Shown here: piece after piece, positions 1 to 10,870 of the stretch
How the letters are laid out: the number at the start of each line of letters is the position of its first letter
How positions within the stretch are numbered: the first letter of the stretch is position 1
Source of the DNA: Microvelia longipes
Lineage: Eukaryota; Arthropoda; Insecta; Hemiptera; Veliidae
DNA: 64,000 bases
Assembly (NCBI GenBank): GCA_018340805.1
Contig: JACMZG010001914.1
Coordinates: 3,301,969 to 3,365,968 of the forward strand
Direction: 5' to 3'
Made by a program: the position numbers and the translations under genes
Notes under the pieces: model-generated
What the model saw: only the letters and a program-made list of their open reading frames with translations
Told to the model about the DNA's origin: nothing
Database searches by the model: none

Positions 1-205
1 AGGTTAAATTGAATTATTAGTATTAGTTCTGTTTTTATTGATTGACATATATAACCATATGTAAACAAATCACGTTTTTTTTTACTAATTCACTTGAAAA
101 TTCGCTTGATCGTGACAGCATGTCACTTACTTAAACTAGTAATATTACTAGTAATGCGTGGCATCAAGAACTCACGTCAAAAGAATACATAAAATAATAG
201 TTATT

Positions 206-424
206 TATGCACCAAGGGAGTAAAAAATGTCATTATTTCCCTGAGCATTATGTTTTAAAACATAATGGGATTAAAAACAAATAAATCCCTCGGCTTTGCT
301 TCAGGATTTATTTGTTTAACTCCTGAGGCGAAGCCGAGGGAGTTATAGCTATTTACTCCCGAGGCGAAGCCGAGGTAGGAAATTATTGCGAGGGAATAAT
401 GGTATTTTACTCCCAAGGTGCATA
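206..424. mobile_element. Small TIR element with nested CGAAGCCGAGG hairpins
   Basis: Imperfect terminal inverted repeats of about 35 bases (206-242 and 391-424) share TATGCACC..GGGAGTAAAA and a downstream ATTATTTCCC-like block. Inside are palindromes: GCATTATGTTTTAAAACATAAT near 246-268 and repeated CCTCGGCTT..AGCCGAGG stems at 287-375. There is no coding capacity. A MITE-like, non-autonomous element is the simplest reading; no clear target duplication was identified. Confidence 0.55.
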
Positions 425-621
425 CAAGATTTTATCTCCAGACGTCGACCTTGAAAATATAGTATTTTTTTTTTTTATTTGATTTTATTAATACAACTAC
501 ATTTTTCAATATAACAAGTATTAGTGAGAGGGGGATATGGTTGCGTGATTTGGCGGGAAGGAGAGAAAATATAGTAAGAATGTTTTTTTTTCAAGATTTT
601 TTCAACTGAAAATTATCTTAC

Positions 622-1042
622 CTTTATCATAAGAAACTCGTCGTTAGGTGAATTATGCAAAAAATCTTCAACTTGGTTCTTAGTAAAAACATTTGCTTTC
701 GTTGCAACATAACCTTCGTTTTTTCATTTTAATACTGCTATTAGTGATGCATAGCTTTGGATAATAACATTTTCTCTTACAAGCAAAGATGATTTGACCA
801 ATGAATACAGCGACCACAGACTTGACGCTTGTTTTGGTTTTCATTCATTATTAAAATAAACAAGCAATGCATTTTCACTTACTTGTTGTATATTATGATC
901 ATCACACCAACTTTTTCGATTTCTTTGGTAAAAAGTTTTCTTTTACCAAGTTCGCTTCAATAGCAATGTCAGGCGGTGTATTGTTAAAAAGTTCGTCAAT
1001 ATCGCACACAATATTATCTGACAATTGAAATATTTGAGTAGA
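622..1042 (-). pseudogene. Crypton-like tyrosine-recombinase N-terminal exon, broken
   Basis: Minus-strand reading from 1042 down to 622 gives DNIVCDIDELFNNTPPDI, then an ENFLPKKSKK block, a frame change with lost residues, and WCDDHNIQQVSENALLVYF, SLWSLYSLVKSSLL, YASLIAVLK, NEGYVATKANVFTK and FLHNSPNDEFLMIKV. At least two in-frame stops and one shift break it. It ends at a good minus-strand donor (GTAAG, 617-621). This order (LPxKS..Y, DWC, SENxLLxYF, SxLWSxYSxLKS, FLKxKxxGYxxKK, FLxxAPDxxFLxxKV) is what I recall from the N-terminal core-binding region of Crypton/ZMYM-related tyrosine recombinases abundant in insect genomes. Family assignment is by recall and has not been searched. Confidence 0.6.
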
Positions 1043-1158
1043 ATATTTTCTACTCAAATATTTCAATTGTCAGATAATATTGTGTGCGATATTGACGAAC
1101 TTTTTAACAATAAACCGCCTGACATTGCTATTGAAGCGAACTTGGTAAAAGAAAACTT
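933..1158. repeat. 110-bp near-perfect palindrome
   Basis: Arms 933-1042 and 1049-1158 are reverse complements with about one visible mismatch, around a 6-base spacer. Both arms encode the same N-terminal block (DIDELFNN.PPDI), so two copies of the recombinase-like exon start lie head to head. Any transcript across it would fold into a long hairpin. Confidence 0.9.
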
Positions 1159-2054
1159 GCTGCTCTAATAAGAGCAGTTATAAGTAATATTTTAATCTAA
1201 TTATAAAAGTTTAATACAGGTTAAACAATTAAAGCTAAGGTTTTAAACTAAAAAAAACTTTGATTTAATGATATTTTGTCAAAAAAAACAATGAGTATGC
1301 AAATCTTAAAGTGATTTTAAAAAATCAGGATATCCAACTTAACTATTTTACTTTTAAATAAAGAACTAGTTTTTATTTTTTAAATTATTTATTCCTTTAA
1401 AGTTAATTTTTTTGAGTTCATTATTTTTTCCGCCATTTTAAAATTTTGTAAAAAATTTTAAAATTTTGACCATGAAACATATATTTTCTTTTTTTACGCT
1501 TTAAGAGCTTTAAAACGATATGCAACACGATTTTGTCGCTTAATTTTTTTCTGGTCGGCCATACTGGCTGCCATTTTGAAAATATTTGTCGGAATATTAC
1601 CAAAAACTATACAGCTATAACTATAACTATATTCTGACACATAGTTAGTTTTACATGTATACAAAATTTTATCAAAATCGGCCTATTTTTACGGCAGTTA
1701 TGACACGTACAAACAAACACACAAACATACGCGCCGTCCTTATCTTCTGCAATGTCTTCTCACTTACTTTCGTTCAACAAACTGATACAGGACATCAACC
1801 ATGTGGCAGGAAAGACGCCACATGTAGATATGAGAGAACAAAGGGAGACACAGAGGCTGTGTAGCGGCCAAGAGGGCGAAGGCCTTTTTGTTTTTTTATT
1901 CCTTCAAAATTCATTTCTGGCGTAAAGAAGTCGTTATTGGGGGTCAGGCCCTCAATATCATGGACTGGGAGTTTAATGATTTAATGGACTACTGTCTTCA
2001 TTATTATTTTTTCCTCATTATTACGTTGAATTTTACTTAAGTATTTACTTAAGT

Positions 2055-2288
2055 GTAGCCGCCTCCGTGGCCGAGGTCGTTAGTCTTTACACTGACACCC
2101 ACGGAGGTCTGGCGTTCGCATCCCAGGTTATGCTCTCAGTTTGTAGAAGATTATTGTTTAGATAAATTATCGCCAACTTTAAAATACACTTTGAGCGTAA
2201 CGGTTGCTACTACCACCCGCGGTGGTTCCCGCAGGGGTTATCCCTGATGAGCCTCAAGGCTCTAAACGGGCATCATATTTATTATTAT
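2055..2288 (+). mobile_element. tRNA-derived SINE with 13-bp target-site duplication
   Basis: Has a pol III A-box-like TGGCCGAGGTCG (2068-2079) and a B box GTTCGCATCCC (2114-2124), a non-tRNA body containing GGTTCCCGCAGGGGTTATCCCTGATGAGCC-type sequence split over two blocks, and a (TTA)n tail. It is flanked by the perfect direct repeat TATTTACTTAAGT (2042-2054 and 2289-2301), the hallmark of target-primed insertion. Copies occur at 50542-50762 and, inverted and 5'-truncated, at 55012-55200. Confidence 0.85.
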
Positions 2289-2373
2289 TATTTACTTAAG
2301 TAAATTGTCTCGAAAATACGGGCCTATAAAGCAAAGAGAATCCTAAAGATGAAATATCTTAGTGAATAAAGCA

Positions 2374-2406
2374 CGTTAAGCACTAAATTGTGTTTAGTGC
2401 TTAACG
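2374..2406. repeat. Short perfect hairpin
   Basis: Fourteen-base arms CGTTAAGCACTAAA / TTTAGTGCTTAACG with a 5-base loop. Function unknown. Confidence 0.7.
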
Positions 2407-2409
2407 AAC

Positions 2410-3040
2410 TAAAATTTACATGAGTGAAATTCAGCGGAAATTCTTAACAATAAATTGCAATTTAATACTGATTTTTTTTTCTGAAACTGTCTTCTGGACC
2501 TATATTTTGACCATTTTGAGAACTAATTTATTTTAAAGAAGATCCTGACGCCGCTAGACTCGACATCTTGTAAGTCTATTTCATCATTTATACTTTATTT
2601 CATCTATTTCATGAAAAAATTCTGTGAGAAAATAATCTCAAAATAAACTAACAACTAAGTGCTCACATTTAGCCCAGAATTTTATATCATGACGAAATAT
2701 TTCCTTATAAATCACAAAAAATCATATTTTTTAAATCTATTTTTAGTACTTCATTTAACCGCGTAGAAAATAACATAGAGTTTACTTGAATAGAGGAATC
2801 TAACAAATATTCATAATAATTTAGTGATTACATGATTTTAATTTTAGGGTATTATTTTGTTTTATGTTTTAAATTTTTTAGCATTTGTATTTATATTGAT
2901 TGCTACTTAGCTAATATTTAATATTTACACTTATCACTTAAAATTTTGTTCATAATAATACTCCAATTACCTACAAATAATTGCTCTATGTTACTATACT
3001 CCACGATTTGATAAGAGTGAGGGAAAAATCGTCAGATAAA
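2410..3040. other. AT-rich sequence, no feature recognised
   Basis: No open frame of note, no element termini and no RNA gene seen. Confidence 0.5.
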
Positions 3041-3044
3041 TGTT

Positions 3045-3262
3045 TAACCAATGGCAACCCTTGATTCCACATGACGTGACCCCCCTCCAGTTAACTTTCT
3101 TGTTCAATATTCCTTGCTGTTTTTTTACAATCTTTATTTTTTATGTTTTAGTTCTCGTCAGTTTTCGTTGAAAACGGCTTCGTGTTCCGTTCCGTTTCAG
3201 TGTACCGGCAAAAGTTTAAAACTTAAAAGTGCGAAGAAGATAAAACTTAATTTTACATAAAA
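3045..3262 (+). promoter_or_regulatory. Candidate promoter and untranslated first exon (possibly ACLY)
   Basis: Seen: a CCAAT box (3048-3052), an ATGACGTGAC CRE/E-box-like site (3071-3080), an arthropod initiator-like TCAGTT at 3158-3163, no TATA box, less AT-rich sequence at 3171-3210, and a consensus GTGAGT donor at 3263 after a stretch lacking a long open frame. Inference: a TATA-less promoter with a non-coding exon of about 100 bases. ACLY is the only plus-strand gene found downstream and its first coding exon has an upstream acceptor, so it is the natural partner, but the intron would be about 32 kb. It may equally be a chance match or serve another gene. Confidence 0.35.
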
Positions 3263-4139
3263 GTGAGTAATTTATTAATAACCTATTTGATTATTTAAAG
3301 GTAATGCGAGGGTTCACCTGGTATTTATTCAAACATTTTGTAATAAATACTCGTCATGTTCACATGAAATTCTTTAACGTTTGACGTGTCTATTGTTTTC
3401 CTTATAAATATTAATGAAATGAGTTTAAAAAGATGTGTTCTGCGTAGCTGGCCGCTTGTCCCCTGGTAGATTGCTGCTCTGTTCTATTGTCATGTTTTTG
3501 ATGTCACTGGTGTTATAAATAACCATTACATGATGACAGGCTAGTAACCTTAAGGCATTGAGTCCTGACCACTAAGAAATGTATTTAAAAAGTGTATCCA
3601 CCCATAAATCTAATTAGATTAGTTATTAATTAGAGAGGAAAACCTGATGTAAGAAATAGCTGATTAGCTGACAGAGGCCTTTATGAATTAGTATGTTTAT
3701 ACACACTTCTACAGTCCATCGTTTAGTTTAAAAATCTTGACAGGTCAGTTTAGACACCACTGATTCTTAAGAAAAAAAATCCCTGCAAGAAAGGAGCGGG
3801 AAAGAACTAGGTAAACCCATCAGGTTATTTTACCTGTATTTTCTTGGCGATGTTTTTTTACACTTCTTTGGTGTAGTTTTATTTTAAAATATCATTTTTA
3901 AGATAAATTTAAAAGTAGTTTTCAAAACGATGTAATCAAAAGAAGAACCACAAACAAAGTGAACGATTGCCGGGAAGAAGGTTTTTTCCCTACAGCGGTT
4001 ATTGTGGTAGGGATTTTTTCCTCTTTTTAAGTGAGAGGTTGGCAGCGGCTTCTCTGATTGGTTAATCCCCAAAATACTTATGACCTTGGGGATTTTTAAA
4101 CTAAATGATAGACTGTAAATCCACGGATCTTATTAATTA

Positions 4140-4430
4140 CAATATCTAAATATGGTAATATTAGATGTAAGAACCATGCGGAGGGAATCCAATCAGATAG
4201 GCTAGAACTAGGGAGATGGAATCTAAATGGCAGCGGCCCACCGGTTCCCGCTGTATGTACCTTCAGAGGCGATCGTATTTAATGGATAACATCCTGTCGA
4301 ACATTTGTTTCACTTTATTTCACTTCAATATTACCATTTTTAATCAAATAACTTTTTAAATATTATTGTTTTTAGTGTAACTTTATTATTATGCTAAGAA
4401 ATCACAATTTAATTAAATGTATTTTTTGTT
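4140..4430 (+). repeat. Dispersed repeat, inverted partner at 15725-16010
   Basis: Shares, in reverse complement, blocks such as AACCATGCGGAGGG, CTAGAACTAGGGAGATGGA, GATCGTATTTAATGGATAAC, TTTCACTTTATTTCACTT and AAGAAATCACAATTTAA with 15725-16010. The copies are diverged by small indels. No coding capacity; probably a non-autonomous element, class unknown. Confidence 0.7.
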
Positions 4431-7400
4431 ATAACTTCCTTATAACCTAAAAAGAACCTTTACCATAAAAGACACAATGTTTTGGCCGGATCAGTTATCA
4501 CATTATCTAAATTGATCAACTGAACAAATATGCTGCAAGTATTGTATTGTATAAGTAACCATGTTGTATTAAATGCGTATGGAATACGATGTCTTGTTAA
4601 ATATGCTGTGTGTATGTACTAAATGATCCTTAGAGAGTGAGACTTTCCTCTGTGTGACTATAGTGGAATAGGATCAACAAGTTAATTTAAGTTGTATATT
4701 AAGCTATCAAAATGCCTTATCAATAAAGTGTTGTAAAAGTGAGGGGTCTGCGTAGAGACAGTGTTCCGACTCCCACCTTTTTCTCTATGGGTGAGATGGA
4801 CCAGCTTTTAATCAAGAGGGAATCTAGTTCAACTACTATGCCACAAGTCATCGCCATTTGTTCCTACATCCTGCTTTGTTGATGTGTAACTGTTGCTAAG
4901 CAACGGTAAACACAGAGTGCCATTTTTAACGTTTTCTCTATTACATAAATTTTATAAATAAAATATTTAAGTAAATTTGGTTGATATGTTATAGCGAATA
5001 AACCACTTTTAATTTGAGTCATTGCACTCTCCTTACTGGCTTGGCTTTTATTTTTTTTAGCTGAGAATCCACTAGTTGGTTGGACGTAAGTGGTGTTTGG
5101 TTGGTAAATAGGGAATTGGAAGAAGATAAGTCCTGCTAAAAGGCGAGGCTTGTAGTGTGGTGAGTGAGTAGGTTTTAATGACTCAATAATCCATCTTTGG
5201 ATTAACAAAAAAAATGAAATCCACTTACCGGTGAGCTAGAGGTGAATTAAACAACATGCCTTAATATTGTTGTCTTTTATTTATTTTGCTAAGGTTATAT
5301 CTTGTCATTTAAAAAAGGTTCTATACATTTTTCACCCCTCTTTTCATTAAATTTGCTTACACTTGTTTATGATATATTCATTAGTTATCATCATTCGGAT
5401 CACTGGAGAGCTTTAATTAGTTCCCGTCATTAATTTTGGCGGGAACGCACTGCTACAGTATGCCAAAATTAATAGACCTATTTAAAGTGGCATCATAAAT
5501 CTATTACCATTTTGAGACATTACTTTCTACTGATAAAGTTAAGCATTACTAATGATTTTATAAAGTTTTTGATCATTAATGTCACTTTTTTAAAGAAAAT
5601 TAGTTTAAAACTTGTTTTAAAATTTTTTTTTAAATGAAGGAGTAAACAAATCTTGGAAGACATTATGTAACCTGTCCTATCAGTGTTGCTGGTCGCTGGG
5701 GCATGGGATTGGTTTGAGAGATTGCTTGCGGGGGGGATTAGTGGGACTGGATTAGGCTTGGGGTTGGCTGGTGCAGCAGAGATCTAAAAATTTTATTGTT
5801 TTTGGTTGGTTTTGTGTCTGGTCTTGTCGGTCTTTTCGTTGTAGGTGGTTTTTGTATTGGGTTTTGTGTTTCGGTTGTTTTTCTGGGTATAGCTGCCGTG
5901 TTGGCTGGATGTTTAAGGTGGGATAGGCTTTGTGGCATATGAATTTGGGCCCTTTTTTGCCAAGTGATTCCAAAAGAACTATTATTTTTATTTACTTTCT
6001 CTTACGTAGTTTTTATTGTTATTTTTTCATTATACATGCAGTTCAGTCTTATTTTTGTACATCAATCTTTCTCCGCTTTCAGACTCTTAATTGTATTTTC
6101 TTTGTAATTTACGCTGTACCGTAATGCCAATAGTTGCTCTAAAAAAATTAGTTTTGTAACTTTTTAGTAGATAGTATTTTTTGATTGATTGATCTTTCAA
6201 CTAAAGCTTAAAAAACACCTGTTTTTTTTTTATTATGGCATTATGAGTTTTAAAAATTAATTGCAGTTTTAAAATCCATCATTATTTTAAAATCTATCAT
6301 TGTTTTAAAATTCATAGCCATTATTAATATTACAGGTATTTTTTTATTATCCTTGGAACATTAAGTTTGTTATCTTAGCTTGTTTTTATTTATGAATGTT
6401 AATTTATTCACCAAACTATTTCCACCATTATTATAAACATCAAAGATTACAAAGATATATTATGAAGGTTTCTCATGTATATATAAATATTATGTATAAA
6501 TTTAATTCATACAATAGAGATGACTCAACAAATTTTAAATTACATAATTTTACATTGTAGATGGTATTCTTCTATAGTCTATAGAATATAGTGAATTTTC
6601 CATCAATAGATATTTTATTTTATTTAATTAATTCACCTTCTACCATATATAGAAAAAGTAGTCTGTTCACTGTATAAAATCCTAAAATGAGGTTTCATCG
6701 TAACTATCTGTTTCAGGCATATTTATGATGTTTTAAGTGTTTTTTACTATCCTGACATGTGTTATGTGTTGTGTAGTGTTATGTGTCGCACATAACCCCC
6801 GCTGTGTATGTGATGGAACAGGGATTCCCAACCCTTGGGTCTCGACTGAAAATTGGGTCGTAGGCAATAAAGTATTGGCACAATTTTTTTTATTGCATTG
6901 TCTTTAAGCACGTCATATAAAAGAACACCCTGTAAAATATTACAATGACAGAACTTATACTTTTGATGATACAGGAAAAAACGAAAAAAATATATTTAAA
7001 CATGTTCTTTTGTTGGGAAAACGGCCTCAACTGCTTGTGTGACGTAAGAATACCGCCGTGTAGTACAATATTCACAAGAGCAACACTTATAAGAGTTTAT
7101 TCTATACTGCCAACAAGATGATACTGACAGCTGTAGTCATCACGTTCTTTAGGCATTGTATTACCTGGATCATGGGATTGTTTTGTTTCAGTCTTCTTTA
7201 CATTCTATTGAACTGTAAGCAACTGTTGACCTTACGATATTTCTAACCAAAACTCCCATCTGTACCTCAAATGACCCAACCTTTAAAACGTTCCGTTTTC
7301 ACCCCACTCTCTCACCCATCCACCTCTCCTCTTCTTTAAACGCTTATTTCGACTATTTGAAATTAAATTAAATATTTTAATTACAGCTTAATATATATTT

Positions 7401-9050
7401 TAAACACATTAATCATTTTATGAGCAAAAAAAGTTTTTTTGGAAAAAATCATGGTTGCTAGAAAATGATTGGTAAAAGAACATTATTTTTGAATAAAATT
7501 TAAAATATTTGTAGGTATACTCTTGAAAAAAAAATCTAAAATATTTACTAACTTTATTTTCTAGTCCATCATGCTTAAACTTGTATAAAAATTGATAAGA
7601 ACTTAGAACAGCTTTTCCCCTTTTATTTGACAGTTGCATTCTCCTCTTCATAAGATATAAACGGCTCTATATAGGTTGATTTCTATAAATTAAACTTTTT
7701 GTTGGTCTATTAAATTGTTTATATTCTAAGCTGTATTCAGAGAAATAGCAATTTGGTCATTGTTTGTCATCAAAGTTTTGTTGGATCTAAAAAATTAGAA
7801 TATAGGTAAAACCATAATTCTGCTCTGGCATCAGGCTCTACAGGAGCCGACTTCAAGAAAATGTCCAAGTAACCCCAAAATAGTAGAAAAAAGTCTAATA
7901 CTGTAAAAATGTCTGGCTCGCTGCGCTTGCCAATTTATAATTTATTAGGTGAATAAAAAAAGTAATTTTGTACAATTATATTAAATGTTATAAGGAAATA
8001 ATTATTTACAATCTAGTTATACGGTACTTTGTTAATTACGGTACCTATTTTGTTAATTAATTTGGCCATCATTCAAAATTTAACACAACACTAAGCCCGC
8101 AACAATTTCTTCGATATAAAATTGGGTCGCAGGGAAGTTACCATCATCAATTTTTTTTTTGTATCGGGTTCAAATAGGTTGAAAAAAATAATAAAATTTG
8201 TAGGAAAAAAATCCCAACCTGTGCGTTGTAAAGGGTTTCTAGGGGGTTTGCCAAAAATTGATAGGTAAAAAAATTCTTTGTTAAAAATATGTAAAATAAT
8301 ATAAAATTTTATTTCTGTCTAGTATTTTTAGCTTTTTGTTAATGAAAATATAAAGTGAGTTTCTAAGGATGATATTGATCAACGCAAGACTCAACCAAAT
8401 AATTAGCGGAACATATTTGCAAAATATCTATGATAAATAATGACTAAGCAATGTGGGAAACTTGGAAAAAGTATGGGTGGTTTAGGATTAATATTCCTGT
8501 ATTTTGACCAATTTTTTAAATATTTTTTGTGGGAAAACGCGACAGCCTCTAAGAGAAAGCTTTAGCCCTCGGAATCAAAGCAGCTAACACCCTTAATAGA
8601 GGATGGAGCCTGATCATCTAAAGGTTTGTCTACCTAAGATTTCCTGTTGGGAAATTAGGGATTTTCCAATAAAATGTCACTTTGTTAGGGTATGCTACTC
8701 ATTATAATGGGGGGGGGGGAGTGTAAATAGACTTTCATCTAGCACTCTCTGAAAAAAAGCACATTTCATAAAAACCTTAAGAAAAAAAACATGCCATATG
8801 AAAGTAGTGCATGTTTAGGAGAATGAACTATTGCAGGCTTACTGCTGCAAATTGTACATAATTAATTTATGTATTATTTACTCTAGAGGATCTTAAGGTT
8901 GTGATATAAAAACAAAGAAACATAGAATAAACCTGGATAAAAGACGAGAGTCTCGCCACGCAACAAATTTGTGGATGGAAACTCATTTCTTGTATCCATA
9001 ATGAACAACTCTACTGGCGCTCAATTTCATGCAAGTTAACAATGACTTGA
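4431..9050. other. AT-rich sequence with scattered small repeats, no gene recognised
   Basis: Contains a GT-rich low-complexity tract at 5690-5940, a small hairpin GTTCCCGTC..GGCGGGAAC at 5419-5446, a hAT-like motif CAGGGATTCCCAACC near 6823 without an identified partner end, and a poly-G run at 8710-8719. Open frames here are short and resemble no family I know. Confidence 0.5.
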
Positions 9051-9228
9051 TAGTCCAAGAGCCAGGCCTAAAAAAATGTGACTTATTTTGTACTACTTCG
9101 AACCAAATTTTTCTAAAAATGTACCTGTAATTATGAAGGAAAAGCATAGTCTGCCTGTCCAGAGTGGAGCCCTTCATATGAAAGACCTCGCTCAAAGTAT
9201 TAGAAAATCGCACAAATTTCAGTTTTAG

Positions 9229-9356
9229 TGAATTTCCTTTGGGAAAAAATTCGCTAATGGGATAGGCGTCATGGTGGAATTCGAACCTCGGACCACGACA
9301 CAAATCCGTTTCAGAGGTCCCTAATGACGAAAAAAAATTTTCGCGAGACTTTATAT

Positions 9357-9421
<65 letters not shown>

Positions 9422-10352
9422 TTCTAGACACTTTCTTGTAAACACTCTATCTTTCGAACGGATTAATATTTTTTAACCTAACTTGGTACAAAAATCAACC
9501 TTCGAAAGGACACGAACCCTATTGAAAACCAGGTTTTTGTGACGTCATTAACCCGGTTTGCTGAGTCAGCGAAATTTAAAAAAAATCAGCAAAATTCAGG
9601 GTTAATATTTTTTGCCGCGAAAAAGGTCAATATTTATGTTTTTTGAGACGCTGAATCGAATGAAACCGGTCCGAAGTCGATACGACCACTCTAAGTGACC
9701 TAAAAATCGAAAAAAAACCATTGTAAATTACCGAAAACCAAAATTTAGGTCGATAACAAATAAATTTCGAGTAGGGTGTGGTTTTCTATGTAATTTTGGG
9801 CGCTGAATCGAATGAAACCGGTCCGAAGTCGATACGACTACTTTAAGTTACAAAAAAGTCGAAAAAACCACAAAAATTATAGAAAACCAACATTACGGTC
9901 GTTGAAAATTAAATTTCGAGTAGGGTGCTAAAATGCGCTAAAACCTTTTAAGATAACTGACTAAGCTTAAATATAAGTAACTAAGCTTTAAACTAGTGCA
10001 AATAATAGTGCGTACTTCTAATTTTAGAGGCATAGTTTTGTACAACCAACTGGATTATTATGCGCATTTCCTTTGGAAAATACAGACAAAATGAGTTACG
10101 AGCAGTGTTTGACAATTGAGTAACTGCTTAGGTTCTAAAGCATGAACCGGAACCACGCAATGGGCATGGTTCTTGCATAAGCAAGAAATGGGTTGTTTAG
10201 CACGGAAAAACGCATTCTAAATGAAATTCGCCCGACAGCGGACCACCGCGCCGAAATTATTTATTTAGTAGTTGTAAACTTATATAATGTAAAAAGCACC
10301 GAAACACGCATCCAAAGGAAATTCGCCCGACATGCGGACCACCGCGCCAGAA
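9229..10352. mobile_element. Nested repeat inserted in the foldback element
   Basis: Begins with a segment carrying a pol III B-box-like GGTTCGAATTCC on the minus strand (about 9270-9290), passes a (TA)n tract, then a body with two direct blocks CGCTGAATCGAATGAAACCGG (about 9650 and 9792), then an arm ending in AATTCGCCCGACATGCGGAC..GCGCC. Most of it recurs inverted at 18647-20070. Mode of mobility unknown; the B box suggests a tRNA-derived module at one end. Confidence 0.65.
9352..9418. repeat. (TA)n microsatellite
   Basis: About 67 bases of TA with one AA interruption. It sits inside the nested element, and the inverted relative at 19808-19949 has a (TA)n tract at the same internal position. 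Confidence 0.95.
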
Positions 10353-10870
10353 TTTTCTTGTTATAAGTGGTTCCCTGTAGGTCATGTGCAAAACAGGAAG
10401 AGAACTTTTTTAAAGCTGATAAAATTTCCTATAAAACGAGTGTTTTTATTGTCAAAATCGGATACGTAAAACTAAAGTTATGAAATTTGTTAAATGGCCA
10501 AAAAAAATGACCACAAAGCCAATATTTTTTCAAAGAAATTCGCTGTCTGCATAAATTAACAATTTTTTGGTGCTCTTGAAAGAGCCATAACTTTGGTTGT
10601 AGATATCCGACTTTAATGAAAAACACTCGTTTTATAGGAAATTTTATCACCTTTAAAAATGCTCGTGCTTCGTGTTTTGCACATGACAGGGAACCACTTA
10701 TTTCAAAAAGACTAAAATTTGTGCGATTTTTAAAAATTTGAGTATGTTCAACCAAATGAAGGGCTCCACTCTGGATAGGCAGACTATAGGATATAAAATA
10801 TATTTTAAGAAAAATTTGTTATGAAGTTGTACAAACTGAGTCACATTTTTTCAGGTAAGGCTTTTGGACC

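Larger units (their letters stand above)
9052..10870. mobile_element. Foldback element with AGTCCAAGAGCC termini, interrupted by a nested insertion
   Basis: The left part (9052-9228) and right part (about 10353-10870) together match the intact element at 14003-14717 from end to end. The inverted termini are AGTCCAAGAGCCAGGCCT on the left and its degenerate complement ending near 10870. Between them, 9229-10352 is foreign sequence absent from the intact copy. No protein is encoded; open frames here are arm sequence read through. Confidence 0.8.

Noticed and set aside
5738..5973. Pro/Thr-rich minus-strand frames
   Set aside because: They arise from a GT-rich low-complexity tract; no start context or homology.
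6820..6870. CAGGGATTCCCAACC as a hAT transposon end
   Set aside because: The motif fits a hAT terminus, but I could not find the opposite end or an 8-bp target duplication, so no element is called.
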